NCBI GenBank assembly: GCA_036785705.1
Contig: JAWUZG010000361.1
Location: forward strand, 310,001 to 374,000
Length of the DNA stretch: 64,000 nucleotides
Source of the DNA: Acanthornis magna
Taxonomy: Eukaryota; Chordata; Aves; Passeriformes; Acanthizidae
Reading direction: 5' to 3'
The translations under genes were made by a program, and so were the position numbers. Positions 1 through 13,468 of this stretch are shown piece after piece; position 1 is the stretch's first letter; every line of letters begins with the position of its first letter. Under the pieces are notes generated by a model. The model saw nothing but the letters and a program-made list of their open reading frames with translations, searched no databases and was not told the origin of the DNA.

Positions 1-3000
1 GGCAAAGATATTATGATAGTTAGGGTACAAATAGAAATGCTGAGGTAGAAGTCAGCAAATCTGGATAACTTACAGAATAACAAGTATAAAGCATTTGTTA
101 ATATTTGTTTTCTTCTTTGCAAGATAAACTACGACAAGTTTAAACTACTACTCTACAACACTGTCTTTCTCTGCACTGTAACACAGAAATATTGCAGCAG
201 ACATGAAAATGATATGCAGTATATATGCAGTACATCTGTTCCTTTAGTCTCCACTTGAGGCAGGGCAAAGAATGCACAGACATGAGAAAATAATTTCGTA
301 AAGGGAACTTGCTTCATAACAGAGAGAGACTAAAACATTTGCACTATAATGAGCAAATTGCCCTAAGCAATCCTGGATTAAGCTATATAAAATCAAGGAG
401 AAGAATAAAGACAGAAAATTAGGAAATCTCTGCATAGGCAGAGGAGAGAAGTAGTCAGGAGGATATAAACAGTCTTGCTGCATGTTTAGCTCTTCACATG
501 CCTTCTCTGTTTCTTGTCAAGTGCTCCCATAGCAGGAAGATCTCTGTACTCATAAACACACCACTGACCATAGCTTATCTTCTCGGCAATCAGACTGCCT
601 TGAACTCAGAGTTAAATTTCTCTAGAAGAAAGTTTACAGGCCACTACATCTCCCTCACATTATCTACCATTTGCAGACAGCTATTTTTTGTAAGAGTATA
701 TTATCAGTAAGTTACAAAACCAGAGAAAGTAAAAGGGATGACTGAAAAACACAGTAATTTCCTGAAATCTCATTTAAAAACTCGATGTGTTTTAAAGAGA
801 AGCTACAAAACAGGGTGAAGTCTTAGCTGTAAGTCAACCAGAAACAAGGATCAGGCTTCAATGTCATGTGTCAGTCAATCGTGGGAAGATCAGCTTTCTC
901 AAATATTGCTTTTGGCCCACCAGAATTTAACTGCATTTAGAGTATCAATTGCCATAAGTAATCAATAAACCAGTTTCCTGAAACAGCAGTCGGACTGCTT
1001 ATTTTGTTGTTATGTTCTTGTTTACCCCAAAGATGGACATTTCTCATATGGGAAGCCTCACCAAGCACCTCCTCACTGAGCAAGTTTGTTTTCAAAATCA
1101 GCCTCTATCAAAGAATGTTCTTGCAGCTCTTATGCCTAAATGAAGATGTCAGCAGTGTCCATTGTCCACCCCCATTGCCTTCTTATCAATAAACCATTGC
1201 CAGACCACACTTCTGACCGTCCGTAACTCTTCCAAGCATGGCTGTCAGTGGAAGTGGCCCTGGCTGCACTGACAAGAAACACACCCCGGATACAAACGGT
1301 GGGCTGGATCTAATGGTGGCTTTTTTATACTCCCAGGTGTTTGGAGGGGAGGAGGGTCAGAGTCAGGCAAAAGCAGTGCCCAAGAGCAGTGCAGAGGCTA
1401 CAGGGAACTGGGAGTACAACAAAAGGATAAATGCAACAGTACAAAGATAGTACCTGCTTGAACATGGGTGCATCTCTCAGACCTTAACATTTAAAGGCAG
1501 ACTATTGCTGAAATAGTTGCTGCCCCTAAGACTGAGAGGAACTGCATATCAGAGAGCCCCAGAGCCCTCAGTCATGTGATCAGTTTCTTCCAACTAAATT
1601 AAAATTCTCCAGGACACATAGCTCAGGATAAGTTGTGAAGAAACCTACTCCCTTCTCCTCACAACTTTTACTTTTGAGGCCATGCTGAGTGCTATAGACA
1701 AATATAATTGATTTAAAACAGCAGAAACACCTTCCTAGTCTCTACGCTAGACTTCGCAGAAACAGCTTTTACTTTTATTCCCTTAAAATAGAAGCTAACA
1801 ACATATGGGCATTTTGTAATATAGGGAATAATGTAACAGACTTAAAAATGGACTGACTGCATAGAACCCACACCAATTACAGCTGCTATCAGAAAGCAAG
1901 TATGCTGTGTAGGCATAGAAAATTTTTCATCTCATAATATCTTTATCATAATGAATATAATATTCCTTTGTTTCTGCTATAAAATGGTTTCATTTAAGTC
2001 CAGACCAACTATTTATGAGAACAAGTCCATCTTTCCCATGACTCCTGGCATTTCAGTTCCTGATTTGCTGCTTTAAATATCTTTGTTTTAAAGTTTTATT
2101 AATTTCAGAGAATCACTGTATATCTTACCAAATCACTGACTTCTGTGACATATATTTACACCTGAACGATGAATCAAGACTTCTCCTCTTCAAGAAGAGA
2201 GGGCTTAGCTATATCATTGGTTTATTGTAACAGGTTATTATTCTAATGCTCTTAATGCTCTGAGAGTCTTAATAATAGATGCAATTCCCAGCAGTGCTTT
2301 GCTTTTTTCTTCTACTGTCATTTAAGAATCCTATATAGAAACATAATTTATTTTTCTCACACAGAAATAAACAGGCTGATCCTGATACATGGAAAAATCA
2401 TGTATAATTATTGCTGTGATTAAGGAGTCAATATGTCATGGCTACCTTTTAAGAAATGTATTGTCTCTTCAGTGAAATAAAAACCATGATCATTGTAAAC
2501 ACCCTAAAGAAACTGCGGGGGGAGGAGTTGAGCCTGTTTTGAAAGTGCAGAAGTCATCTATATACTGACACATACATTAATGAATGCAAACCCAAATATT
2601 TTCAGACTTCAGAGAAATATTCTTCATTTCTTTCATGCAAAGTTAGGACAGAAAAATCTGAATCTTGTGCAAAGTTTGATATTGAATGTGTTTAACTTCA
2701 CATAAATGCAGCACTTGGTTTTAAGTGTGCAGTTTCACAGCTCAGCAAGATTTCTTTGCTCTTAGTGACAGCGGAAAACAATGGATGTCACACTATACCA
2801 AAACTTTCAGGTTTAAGACAATGCTCTGCCAACTTCCAAACTACATTAGAACAATCCACAGAGACATTTGAAGAAGGAAATATGGAAAACCAGAATGAAA
2901 CTGGGCAAATAGCACACAGAACCAAAAATCATGCCAAAGAATTAAAATAATGAACTTCTAGTATCTCCTCTGTATTGGAGAGGTAGACCGGATTGAATGT

Positions 3001-6000
3001 TCATCCCTATATTATATTTCACAATCATGAACTTGGGTAGGGGCCATGCAAAAGATTTAAAAAGTTTCAGTAAAACCTTATAAAATGCCTTTTAAGACTT
3101 TCTATAAACTCTCCCAGGACAAACCCAGATGCCTTTCACCTGCTGCCCCAGTGTAAAAAACTCAGTGGAAGGCATGCAAACCTCACCAGAAAGTCTGGGC
3201 ACTTGGTCACAGTGTTATTCTAAGATAGAAGGAAATTTGAAAGCTACTTGTCTCCACTTTTTCCTCCAATCCTAAAATGTCAGCAGAATTTATGAAGGAA
3301 ACATTACTTAATAAAGGAAGACTTGCTTCTTTTCAAACTTTTATGGAAATGACATTGCAAAACATATTTAGCATCCAGCCATGAACAATGAGTTCAACGT
3401 CAAATAACCATAGTGCGTGGCACAATTTACACTTACAAAGCCTTCAAGTTCTTCCAGAACAGCAGCAGTGCAGGGAAGATTCTCATCTGTAATTTCAGAA
3501 ATTAATCCAATGCATCAAGCCTACACCACTCACTCCCTTGAAAGATGCTCTTAACAAACTGAATTGCTTGCTTTTATTGTGACCTGACAGAAATTGAAGC
3601 ATTCTGTTTAGATTTCCCCAAAATAAATCCAAATATTTCAGCAAAAGCAGGTGGGTTCCCACGTGATAACTTGATTTTAATGGAATTTCCTTTTTCTTTG
3701 TAGATATACTGGGAGAAGGTTGCAAATAAAATACAAATTTCACAATCACTGGAAGTGTAAAAGCTGACTGGATAATTCACTCAGTTATTATTTTAAGAAA
3801 CAATATTGATGAATGGGAACCCAAGTCTAAAAATTAACAATGCATGTAAGAAAACAACAAAAATGCTGCTCTTTTCAGTAATGCAAATATGAAGTAATGA
3901 ATGCATACAACTAAAAGGAACAGAAACTGCTCCCTCAGCAAGACGCGTTACATATGAGAGGGAGGGCTCAGGTTAAGCTTGGTTCCAGAATTCTGCTCTG
4001 TCTTGGGCTTACATAAGGGACAAAAGTAAGATATCAACAAGCAACGCCATTTCTCCTAACTCAGCCACAATAAACAGAGAAATGGGATGGCAGCCCTGAC
4101 TGTGATCTTGCCAAGTTATATCCAAAGAACTCTAGGAGAAGTTGAGTGTTTGCCTGATCGTCCCAATAATTTAAAATTAAAAAAAAAAAAAAATTGTAAA
4201 GCTCATATGCTAGCACCTTGGGCATCTTCTGGCATATCTTCTTTCTCACTCATGTTTTGTCTGAAGTAAATTCTATTTAATCTTGTCATAAAAATAACAG
4301 GAATTTAAAGCACAATGTTTATTTGCAAGTACTTTTGGTAGCACTAAATTCCAGAGGCTTTTCTCTGGGACATGGCTTTTCCTCGAGGCACCTGTTGGCA
4401 GAGGGGGAAGCAAATGTCAAGCATACCTGCAGGCACTTCATGCAGGATCCTGGCAGGCATTCTGCTACCAATACAGCCGACTACAGTAGCTCCCAAGACT
4501 AGGTACACCTTCCTCTGAAATACTTGCTTGCAACTTTGTTCCCCTGCCAACTTGTTAAAAAAACATCCAAAGCTAATCAAATTTTTTTGTTTGGTTTTGG
4601 CTGCTTCCTTATCAAAACTTTACAAAACTTTAATTTCAGCCTCATGAGCCCTGCGGCTGTAAATTAATTGAATAAAATTTACAAACATTATGCATTGATA
4701 AAGCACTTCCAAGACTTTTCCCTATTCAGTTGACTTAGCTGCTTGGCATGACAGTTTTGCTTGACATGAGTTCAGAGCCTCTGGAAACCTTCCTAATCCC
4801 ATTCTCCAGGTCTTGTGCCTATTCATGGAACCATGTTAACCCAACTCCAGAAAATTAATAAATCTCAAATGGTTTTAAGCCCTCAGAATCATCCCTTGGT
4901 ACACATTCCACCTTTATATTGCAGGCATCTTGTTGCACAGAATAACTCTTATTTGAAAGACCTAAGAAGAAACCAGTCTAGTCCCCAAAGTTATTAACAT
5001 TTAATAAAATATCTCACTTAAGATTATTGTGGGTTGAAGCATAATTGCATTTGCTACCATCATTCTGAAGTCATCTGTTTATCTTTCAGTGCAATATTTC
5101 GATATCAGTGTTCAAACTAAATATTTTCAACAGAATCACTGGATGATTCCTCTTATACGAAAGAACAAAAAAATCTCTTCTGTCCATATAGCAATCCATA
5201 AAGACCCTCATCCTCCCCATTTCAGCTAATATTTTTGATTAGACCACAAAGCACAACTATTCTGACACATTATACTGGTACCAAAATAAGATGATTTCTT
5301 ACATTCTCTGCAGGAGTAGAAGTAAAAACTATACATACTTTATGAAATATTGGGCTGCATGGTAAAGGAGTTTTCTTAAATGTTTATCTGTTTAGTATTT
5401 TTAAACCAACTTTTAAATAATAATCTGTTGGAACTACAATAGTCTTTATGCTTAAAATAAAAATGAAAGTCCAAGCAACATCTCTGAGTCATACTTATTG
5501 GAGCTCACAGGCAAAGCACATGGAAGCAAATATCCAGGCTGTAAAGAAGTTTTTACATAAAGACATGAATTAAAATGGAGGTCTATATTGACCTATAATA
5601 CATATGTAAATAGCTCAATGAAGTTTTGATAGGGATTAATTAATCCCAATAACTTTATATCATCCCAAGATTCCTTTAATTTCTATTTGTGTGGGCATTT
5701 AACTAAAAAAACCATGATGCTAAAATGATTACAAAACCCACAAGTAGTACTCTTTTAAGAGTCAAAAAGTTTGTGAAAAGTATTGGGTGCTTAAGGAAGG
5801 GAGGACCAGCTGTTGCCAATACTGATATATCAGAAGAAAGTTTCAAAAAACTTCATGCATGCAACAAAAGAGTGTGATTCAAAACAAAGTCCATAACATA
5901 AAATACTGGAATCTATTCAGTCATGTAAGAGATGGAGAGAATACAAAATGTTGTTCATGTTTTGGCAGACTGATCATTTTAACAGAATCAGATCATCATT

Positions 6001-7950
6001 TGCATCAGACCCCTAAATCTACAGATGTGATGATGTCATGAAACTCCAAGAAAAATGTGTAAATATATTTCAGAAGTCAGATCAGAGCTATTGAATGACA
6101 CAAAGAAACATGGAAGAACAATGTTTTTTAGCTCATCTTACTCATAATTCAGTCAAGCGCTACAACTGGCTAATATTTTGTGGGCAATATTTAAGCAATA
6201 AAAACAAAAATAAATTGGGGACCAAAAGAAAAAGCATTTTCAAAGGCATAGAATACTTTCAGTGCCCTTTCCCCACATCAGGAAAACAGAATTTGGGCAC
6301 ATTACTACCATTTTTCCCTTGAAAAGCGCCCACATGAATCAGCTGTGCCCTTAAGACCAAGTATTTGAAATGCCTTAGACTAATTTTAGGAAGGAAAAAA
6401 ATTCTAATATACTGTTACAATAACGCCCTTGGAGAGAATGACCACATGGGACACACAGTGTCACTGAACAAGGGACACCAGTGCCAGGGAGGAATATTGC
6501 ACCAGTGTTACTCAGCTGATCCCTGGAAAAATAAAGGAAGCCTCACCAAATAAGGAGAAGACGAAAAAAAATTGAAAATGGGTGCATTTTCAAAACTCAG
6601 GACTATTTAAGTCGGTTTCATGTACAAACCCAAACTTTTTAGCTGTTCCTTCAATTAGAAAAATATTAACCATGTGCCTAGTATTTTATTTATACAGCTC
6701 TAATCTTTATCTATCATGACACAGTCAAGTAGCTAAATCCAACTTAACCAACACTTACTGCATTAAGGAAGCCAAAATACAAGTTTCTTCCTCTTCATAG
6801 TAATTGGGGAAAATTTTAGGTCATGCCAGAAATCTTTGCCTTTAATATTATTTATTTAATGTTACTGAAATTTCTAGAACTTTGAGCGTATGAAGGCATT
6901 TTATACAAAGATTATCTGTACTTGTAGGCGGGGCACTGATGGAGGTCAGGGTAGTCTAGGTAATGATAAATCCTAAAACCTTGATATGAATTATATCTGA
7001 AGCACAGTGCAGTAAGACAGGTTTTTAAAAGCTCATTATTTTGAGCCTATGTTTTCCTTTGAACCAATCCTTCAAAAAGGGTTCTGCTCTATTGCGTATC
7101 CCCTCAGAATCATTTGAAGAGCAATCCTTTTCATTTTCTCATCACCCAGGCATCCAATCCTAATTCCTCACACCAGCATTTCAACTGGTGGCAGTCAAGA
7201 AGGTAGGCAAGTTTATAAAACACCTGAAGTGAAGAGCAGGAGCTCTGTTGTCACTTCCATGTGAGCGCTGGGGAAAATACCGAGGCAGGCTATGTATTTA
7301 ATATCTTTTATTTTCATCTCTTTACAAGTCACGTGACATACTCAAAAATCCTGCCAAACCAACCTCTTATACCTAATATCACGGTCTGTATACCATGTTA
7401 TATTAGCTAGTTGGCAGGTTCTGTTGCTCATTTATCAAGATGTTTAGGAATTAAGGGATGAATCTCTTTCTGTTTTCCTATTAGTGATACTGGTAAGCTC
7501 TGAATATGCTGGAAGAAAGGAGCTCCAAACCAGATAAATTATATGGTTGCTTCAGTACACATAAATAGCAGAAAGGACTGCAAGCCTAAGAATTCATAAA
7601 GCCTGTGAGAGATGCAGAGGACCTCTGTTAAGTACAGCTAACAGCTGATATATTAATGATTTAGTTTCTTTTAATGAAGACTGGTTTTTAAATATAGTGA
7701 TGGTCCTATATAATTAACATGAAACTTAGGGCAACACTAAAGCTCACAAAATAGATGGATATGTTAAATAATCAGCAGATATCCCGCTTCATCAGAATAA
7801 ATTAACTTTGAAAGAAATGCGATTAAAAAATTAAATAGTAGAAATTATAAAGTACATGGTTTTGCCCACTGTGAAAACTCTCAGACCATAATAATTGTAT
7901 TTTTTCAATACATGTTCTTATCTAAGTCTTCTCAGATGTTTTATCATTAC
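1..7950. other. AT-rich non-coding DNA, no gene recognised
   Basis: I see no coding region, RNA gene or interspersed repeat that I can name here. All open frames are under 90 codons, lack protein-like composition and often overlap each other on both strands. A run of about 15 A residues at about 4179-4193 is isolated and has no retrocopy next to it that I recognise. A patch near 1200-1450 is somewhat richer in G and C, but I cannot assign it. The one element that stands out, a 16-bp palindrome at 5632-5647, is listed separately. The stretch reads as intron or intergenic DNA of a vertebrate. Confidence 0.6.
5632..5647. promoter_or_regulatory. Perfect 16-bp palindrome with paired Otx-type sites
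   Basis: The sequence GGGATTAATTAATCCC is identical to its reverse complement. It holds two inverted GGATTA/TAATCC cores, the half-site bound by K50 homeodomain proteins such as the OTX, PITX and CRX families, around a central TAATTA core of the general homeodomain type. Symmetry and site content are seen directly. Binding is inference from family knowledge. An AT-rich palindrome of this length can also arise by chance in a window this size. Confidence 0.3.
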
Positions 7951-7956
7951 TGTTCA

Positions 7957-8312
7957 TTATTTACAGCATATGACTGCCCCTTTGTAAAAGAGTAATGATT
8001 TGGAGGATTTTGCCATAGGTAACAAGCTTTTCTGGAAGAGAAGATACTCCTCATTTTCTCCTAGTTTCTCTTTATTCACAACATGTGCACAAACTGAAAT
8101 AATATAAAGAGGATGCTGCAAAGAGTTGCCAAACAACACAAGGACAATTCCAATAGCAGCCCAGATGAAATCACTTGGTCCAGGCAGGTGGTCAGAAACT
8201 ACTGTTTCAGCTTGTGATATTTCATTCCAACTCAGCAAAGTGCCTTCCTGCACCATTTGCTCTACCTTCACATGGCCCTGCCTCAAAGATATGTCCCAGT
8301 AGGAACACTAAC
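7957..8312 (-). other. Weak candidate exon or pseudogene with one membrane-like segment
   Basis: On the minus strand an open frame runs without a stop from just below a TAG at about 8313 down to a TAA at 7957, about 118 codons. There is no ATG at its 5' end; the first in-frame ATG is well inside. The middle reads SDFIWAAIGIVLVLFG, a run of about 14 hydrophobic residues. It is preceded by an acidic, polar stretch (QAETVVSDHLPGPS) and followed by a segment with scattered lysines (NKEK), the order expected of a type I membrane-spanning exon. The TAG at the upstream limit could also supply an AG splice acceptor, but the preceding tract is a poor pyrimidine run, and I see no convincing donor. I recognise no family. 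It may be a chance frame or a decayed exon. Confidence 0.15.
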
Positions 8313-8399
8313 TCGAAACACAGCAGGCATTTTCCTTTCTCCCTGTTCCAGTTTTGCTGCCTTGTTCTGAGGACAGAACATATAACATAGTGCTAAAAC

Positions 8400-11300
8400 G
8401 GCACATTTTAAAAATATTTCAGAAGATAATGATGCAGTGGTAAAGCGGAGACCTTGCTCTTCAAGTAGAGTCTTAAATGTGATAAGCCAAATGAGTTAGA
8501 AATATAATCACCCTGTGCTGCTCTGGGGGGAGACTAAGAGCGGAGCTGGTGAGCCAGGAGCATGTGTAGACACAGGGATTCAGCTAGAAAATGGGCAGTG
8601 ATGGCTGTATAACTCATGGGTGAGTCTGAAAGCTTTTCAGATGATCAGAAAGTGAGCACTGCACTGATAAGAGTGCAAAATTTCATCTAATGATGGATAG
8701 GTTTTCTCTGAATTATTCGGAGGCGATGCACCAAAATTGCTATATGTAAGTGGATGCCCTTGGAGGCATTTCCCACATGAAATAGAGACATAAAGCATTT
8801 AACTCACGTAAGTATGAAAGAAGAGGTAAAATTACACTAAAGCTGAAGACTAGATTATAAAAATTTTTTAAGAAGGAAAGAAATTAAATTAGAATGGCTT
8901 AGTTTTTTAGCTGCCTGAAGAGAAGAACAAATAAAAGAGAAAACAGATGAATATACTTAAAGCAGCACTATAAGTGTTGAGTATCTCCAGTCATGCAAGT
9001 CAATCTGTGCTCTGACCTTCAGAGGGTGAGCACCAATTCCCCAGCTTCACCTCTGCACCATTAGAAATTGTGCTGCAGGTACCTAATTTGTGTTTAAGTC
9101 ACCATCTTTTGGCCATCCAAGCATCACAAAGAGATCAGGCCTTCAATGAGTAAAAAAATAACGTTCACTCCAGCTTTTAAAATGACTTATCAGTGAAATA
9201 AAGACACAGACAGTTTCAAATAACTAAACCAGAAATGAGATCTGTCTTTGCAATGACTAGGGAGCAAGGGGACAGATTGCCTATATCCATCCCAAAGTGT
9301 CTTCATCCATTGCACAACAGACTATTTGTGAAGCTAATATCATCAACAGTGTCTTCTATTCAGTTAAAAATCAAGTAAGAAAGGCAACACACTATTAGAA
9401 AACTGTAAATACTGCCCGAGGGTTTGCGTATGTAAGGATCAAGGTCTTTTGCAATTCTGCTGACGGATTATCACCCATTTAGTTATTGAGGTCTGTACAA
9501 ATTATGGAGAGACATGCAAATGTAATTAGGAAGGCTAGTCTTTTAATGAACTAACAAGAAGTGCTATAGGTAGTTAGATACTTAATCATTGCTACCAGCA
9601 ACACTAGAAGCTTTCTCATTAAAAAGTTAGTTTGCGAAGACAATTTTTTTCAGGTGATGAAAAATGCATGTAGAAACTTAATACAAGTTAAATTATGATT
9701 TCTGCTCATTCTAGGCTTTCCCTTTATGCCAGAAAAACAGTAAGCAGTGTTCTATTTCATTAGTCCCTTGGATGTGAAGGTAGCATGAAGTCATGGCTTC
9801 CCACCTACATACAGGAACAGGGAGAGTAGTGTAGTATAAATTAACACAAAGGGCCAGACAAAATCACACTAGAGTCCATGGAAGAAGAAAAGCGTACATG
9901 TGACAAGACCACTGTCCATCTTCCAAAGTTCAAGCTGTAGTCAAACAGATGGGAATGTTACTTTTCACACAGCCCAGTTATGAGACGTAGTATTCACCAT
10001 GTTAAACCTTGCTAGAGCAACCTTGCCAGAGCAGGTAAAAATAAATTAATTTGGCTGTAGAGGTGCCATCCCGATTCTTTGGGACTTTATTCACTCAAGG
10101 CTGCACACTTATGTGTGGGAGAAAACTTTCTTGAGAGCAAGGGCTTAATGGCAGCAGTGCGATAGAAACTGAACTGCTCCCATCAGACCACAGCAGCACT
10201 TAACAAGAATCCAGGAACCAAGGAGTGTGCTGCAGGCTGTACAATGGCACTTGTTTCATACAACTCTTTGAACAATTATTTTTTTTTCTTTTCTTTTCTT
10301 TTTTTGTAAGACAAAGGTATTGAAATCATCAAATCATTCTGCAATGTTATTGAAGCAAACCCAACCTTGTCTCAGCACATTAATGGGTTCAAATAAGCAA
10401 AGTTCAGTGATATTTCCAAAACATAATTGACATAACTGTGGAATTCCACTGTTGAAGTAGTAGGAATTAGATAGTAAATGTTACTGTCTCAGGCTATTGA
10501 TTTGTTACCTGTACATTGAACTAGGTCATGACTGAACGAAAGGCCATTGTGAACATGATGATGTTAGGATCTAGCATACAGCAGAACAAAAGGTTAGGTG
10601 AATTTAGACATTTTATCTCCTTCTAGAGGAACTTAATCTTCTAACTTCTGAAAATAACCCCAAACCCACACATATTACTGATTTAACAACTTACAGAGTT
10701 TTCAGTAAAATCATAGTTGGAACTAAAATTTGATCCTTAGATGAAACAAAAGAGAGAAAAGACAGCTCTTAAAATAGTTACTAGAAAAATTCTGAAGTAT
10801 CCTTTTACTACTAATGTTATGTGTACATTGTACCAATTACTTACAGGAGATGACAGGTATTAAAAATACATTTCAAACCTACACTGCATTTAACAGAATT
10901 TGAAATTCCTAAATTGATACAGCAAGTCATTTTATTTGCTAGTAATCCATAAATTAACCATGGCTTAAAAAAGTCTGCCTTAAGTAATCACGAGTACTAA
11001 TATGACATCATTTGCAATAAAAATCCTACATTATTGTGAACTTACTAACCTACCTAAAACCGAGTGTGCAAATCCTAGCATCATTCAAAAGGTCTATTGA
11101 ATTTAACAGCATCAAGGTTTGAGCCAGCACTTTTCTAGATTCAGAAATGTTTAATATAATAGAAATTCTGAAACTCTGGAAGGACCCTAAAACCAACTTG
11201 AATACAGTAAAAGTCAGTTTTCAATTCAAATTAGACTGTGTTAGGAAAATTCAACAGAGAAAAGAAAAGAGCATATATTTGTCTTTTTTACATAATTAAA

Positions 11301-13440
11301 ACCTATAAATTGAAATTTGAATTGAAAATGAGAGCAGAAAATAAAGGCAATGATTAAATATTCACTGCATGTAAAGAGAAGCCCTTTAAATAAAGCTTTC
11401 ATAGAGCAGCTGAGCTGATATCCTCTACTAAATTATGTTGCTGTTATTCATAAGTGGTTTTGACAAGAGTCAAATAGATGCAATAAAATAAAGTAGCATC
11501 ATCAAATTTAAAAATAATAATAATAAAAAACCTTGATAATTAATACAGCTCCGCATGAAATTTAAAAAAAAAAGCCAACAAAAATGGGGGAAAATCCTAG
11601 TACAGCTGTGAAGAAGTTAAAAAATACCATGTACTGAACTTCCCACACTGACACCCAGATCCAGTTACCGTCCTATATTATCCTTCGGTCATGGCAGCAG
11701 CAACCAGCTCACATCTCTGGGAAAGGAAGACAAATGTAATCTGAGCAGGGAGATTCCCAGTTTGAGCCTGGGACAATGTAATTGCCAACAGAGGACCCAA
11801 AGGGTGACTATACCTTGGAAGTTGTGCAACTTGCACCAAAGAAGGGGCAAACCTAAGCCAGAGGACAAGCTACCTTTCCACCCGGGACCTTTCACACTAC
11901 AATGAGGACATGGAAAAATTGCCTACGTGCCTGTAAACAAAATGACAGATTTCCAGCTTCTTAGTCAGCTGTAAGCTTCATGAAGTATTTCCTTGAACTA
12001 TTTCCATTACTGAGTAGTAACTGATGTCCAGAAACTACATTAGATGCCTCTAATCAACTGATACAATCGTTATGTCTATTCTACTAATGGTGCCTCAGAT
12101 CAAATCCTCATAGCACTGCGAAAAGATAAGGAAAGAAATGGGAAGTTCTTGTCAGGAAACACAGGATTAATTCAGAGCAGTTTGAACGCACACTAACACA
12201 GCAGTATTGGCTGCCTCTCACATAAGGCAAAAGAGGATGTTCAGCCTAAAAATATCCTTTGGAAGAAGAATCAGAAGAATTCCCCCAAAATCAAGATTTT
12301 AGCATATACAGGGAAAAAAAATGGATTCACTCCTCCATACTAATTACAGTAATATACATACACCCCTTGCTAGTATTCGATTTATTTTTTTTAAATCACT
12401 TTCAAGGGGGAAATAGAAGTACTTTGAATCTTTCTTGATAAAGAAATAAAGAAATACTAGCTCAGAATCAAGCAGAAAGATCTTTTCCAGTTAGAGAAAG
12501 AAGCTGGTGGAGCAACCATTGTCATGAGGATTGCTTTTTATTGTTCATTTCCAGGCAGTGAAATCTGTGGCTAATGGGGCTGCCCCACAACAGCTGCTAA
12601 TACTCTAGAGACACTTTTTGATATTCCAGTTTCCAGCACAGTATTGCAGTACTGAGACAAGTGCAGATAAAAGCAGGACACTGCCAGGCAAACACACTTA
12701 CCTGCACAACCCCTATAAACTATCCAGAGCAGGCACACATTAAGGACATTTACTTCTGAGGTTGATAAAACTTGTTTTACAGTACACCAGAGTCAGTAAA
12801 GGAAATTACTACCAACGACATTAGAAATGGACTGCCTTTTGTACTCAGTAATACTTTTTACAGTTTGTCATGACCTAAAGCCCTAAAATTTTAACATACC
12901 ATCAAGTGCCTTTTTAATGGTCTTTATAATCAGTCTTGTGGGACCAGGAAAGATGCAAATTGTAAACGGCACGTAACATTGGGCACATGCATTCATAAAT
13001 ATGTTTTACCCAATATCGCATTATTTGATTTCTCCAGACTAAAATAAATTAAGAGCAGGATTCCGATTTGAAAACAATGTACCTGTATAACATCAGGAAG
13101 TCTAATAGCTGTCCCTTCATATGCCTTTACCTAGCCAGAGCCAAAAGGAGGATGGGAAGTATGAAGCACAGAGGTTATAGAAATATTAAGAAGCACAAAG
13201 GTGCTCCTGTAATGCCACAGGTAAGGTAGGGCAAGATTCAGATTGAACAGTAGTATAAATACATGAGGGAACAAAGTAGCAGGACACATTGTTTCCATGC
13301 TTCAAGCCCATTATGCTGCTATCATATCCCCTAGTAACAAGTTCTGAATCTCTAGGTCACTAAACCTCTCCTCACAGGTCAGACTCACAGTGCCCATGGA
13401 GGCAGAGCTGTCCTCTCTCATGCCAAGGGGTTGATCTGGG
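8400..13440. other. AT-rich non-coding DNA, no gene recognised
   Basis: Nothing here reads as a gene or a known interspersed repeat. A T-rich tract with CTTTT units lies at about 10277-10307 and a short ATA repeat at about 11513-11526. The longest frames are below 70 codons and show no domain-like composition. Confidence 0.6.
10277..10307. repeat. T-rich tract with TTTTC units
   Basis: A pure pyrimidine run of T with evenly spaced C residues, consistent with a degenerate TTTTC microsatellite. On the minus strand it would be an A-rich tail, but no retroposed sequence next to it is recognisable. Confidence 0.7.
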
Positions 13441-13468
13441 TCTCAGTACCAACACACCGATGTAGCAG

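Noticed and set aside
4087..4269. Open frame and A-run suggesting a processed pseudogene
   Set aside because: The A-run is inside the frame rather than after a gene-like sequence, and no parent gene or duplicated target site can be seen.
8430..8465. GCAGTGGTAAAGCGGAGACC resembling part of a tRNA
   Set aside because: The flanking sequence does not complete a cloverleaf and the A and B box spacing is wrong.
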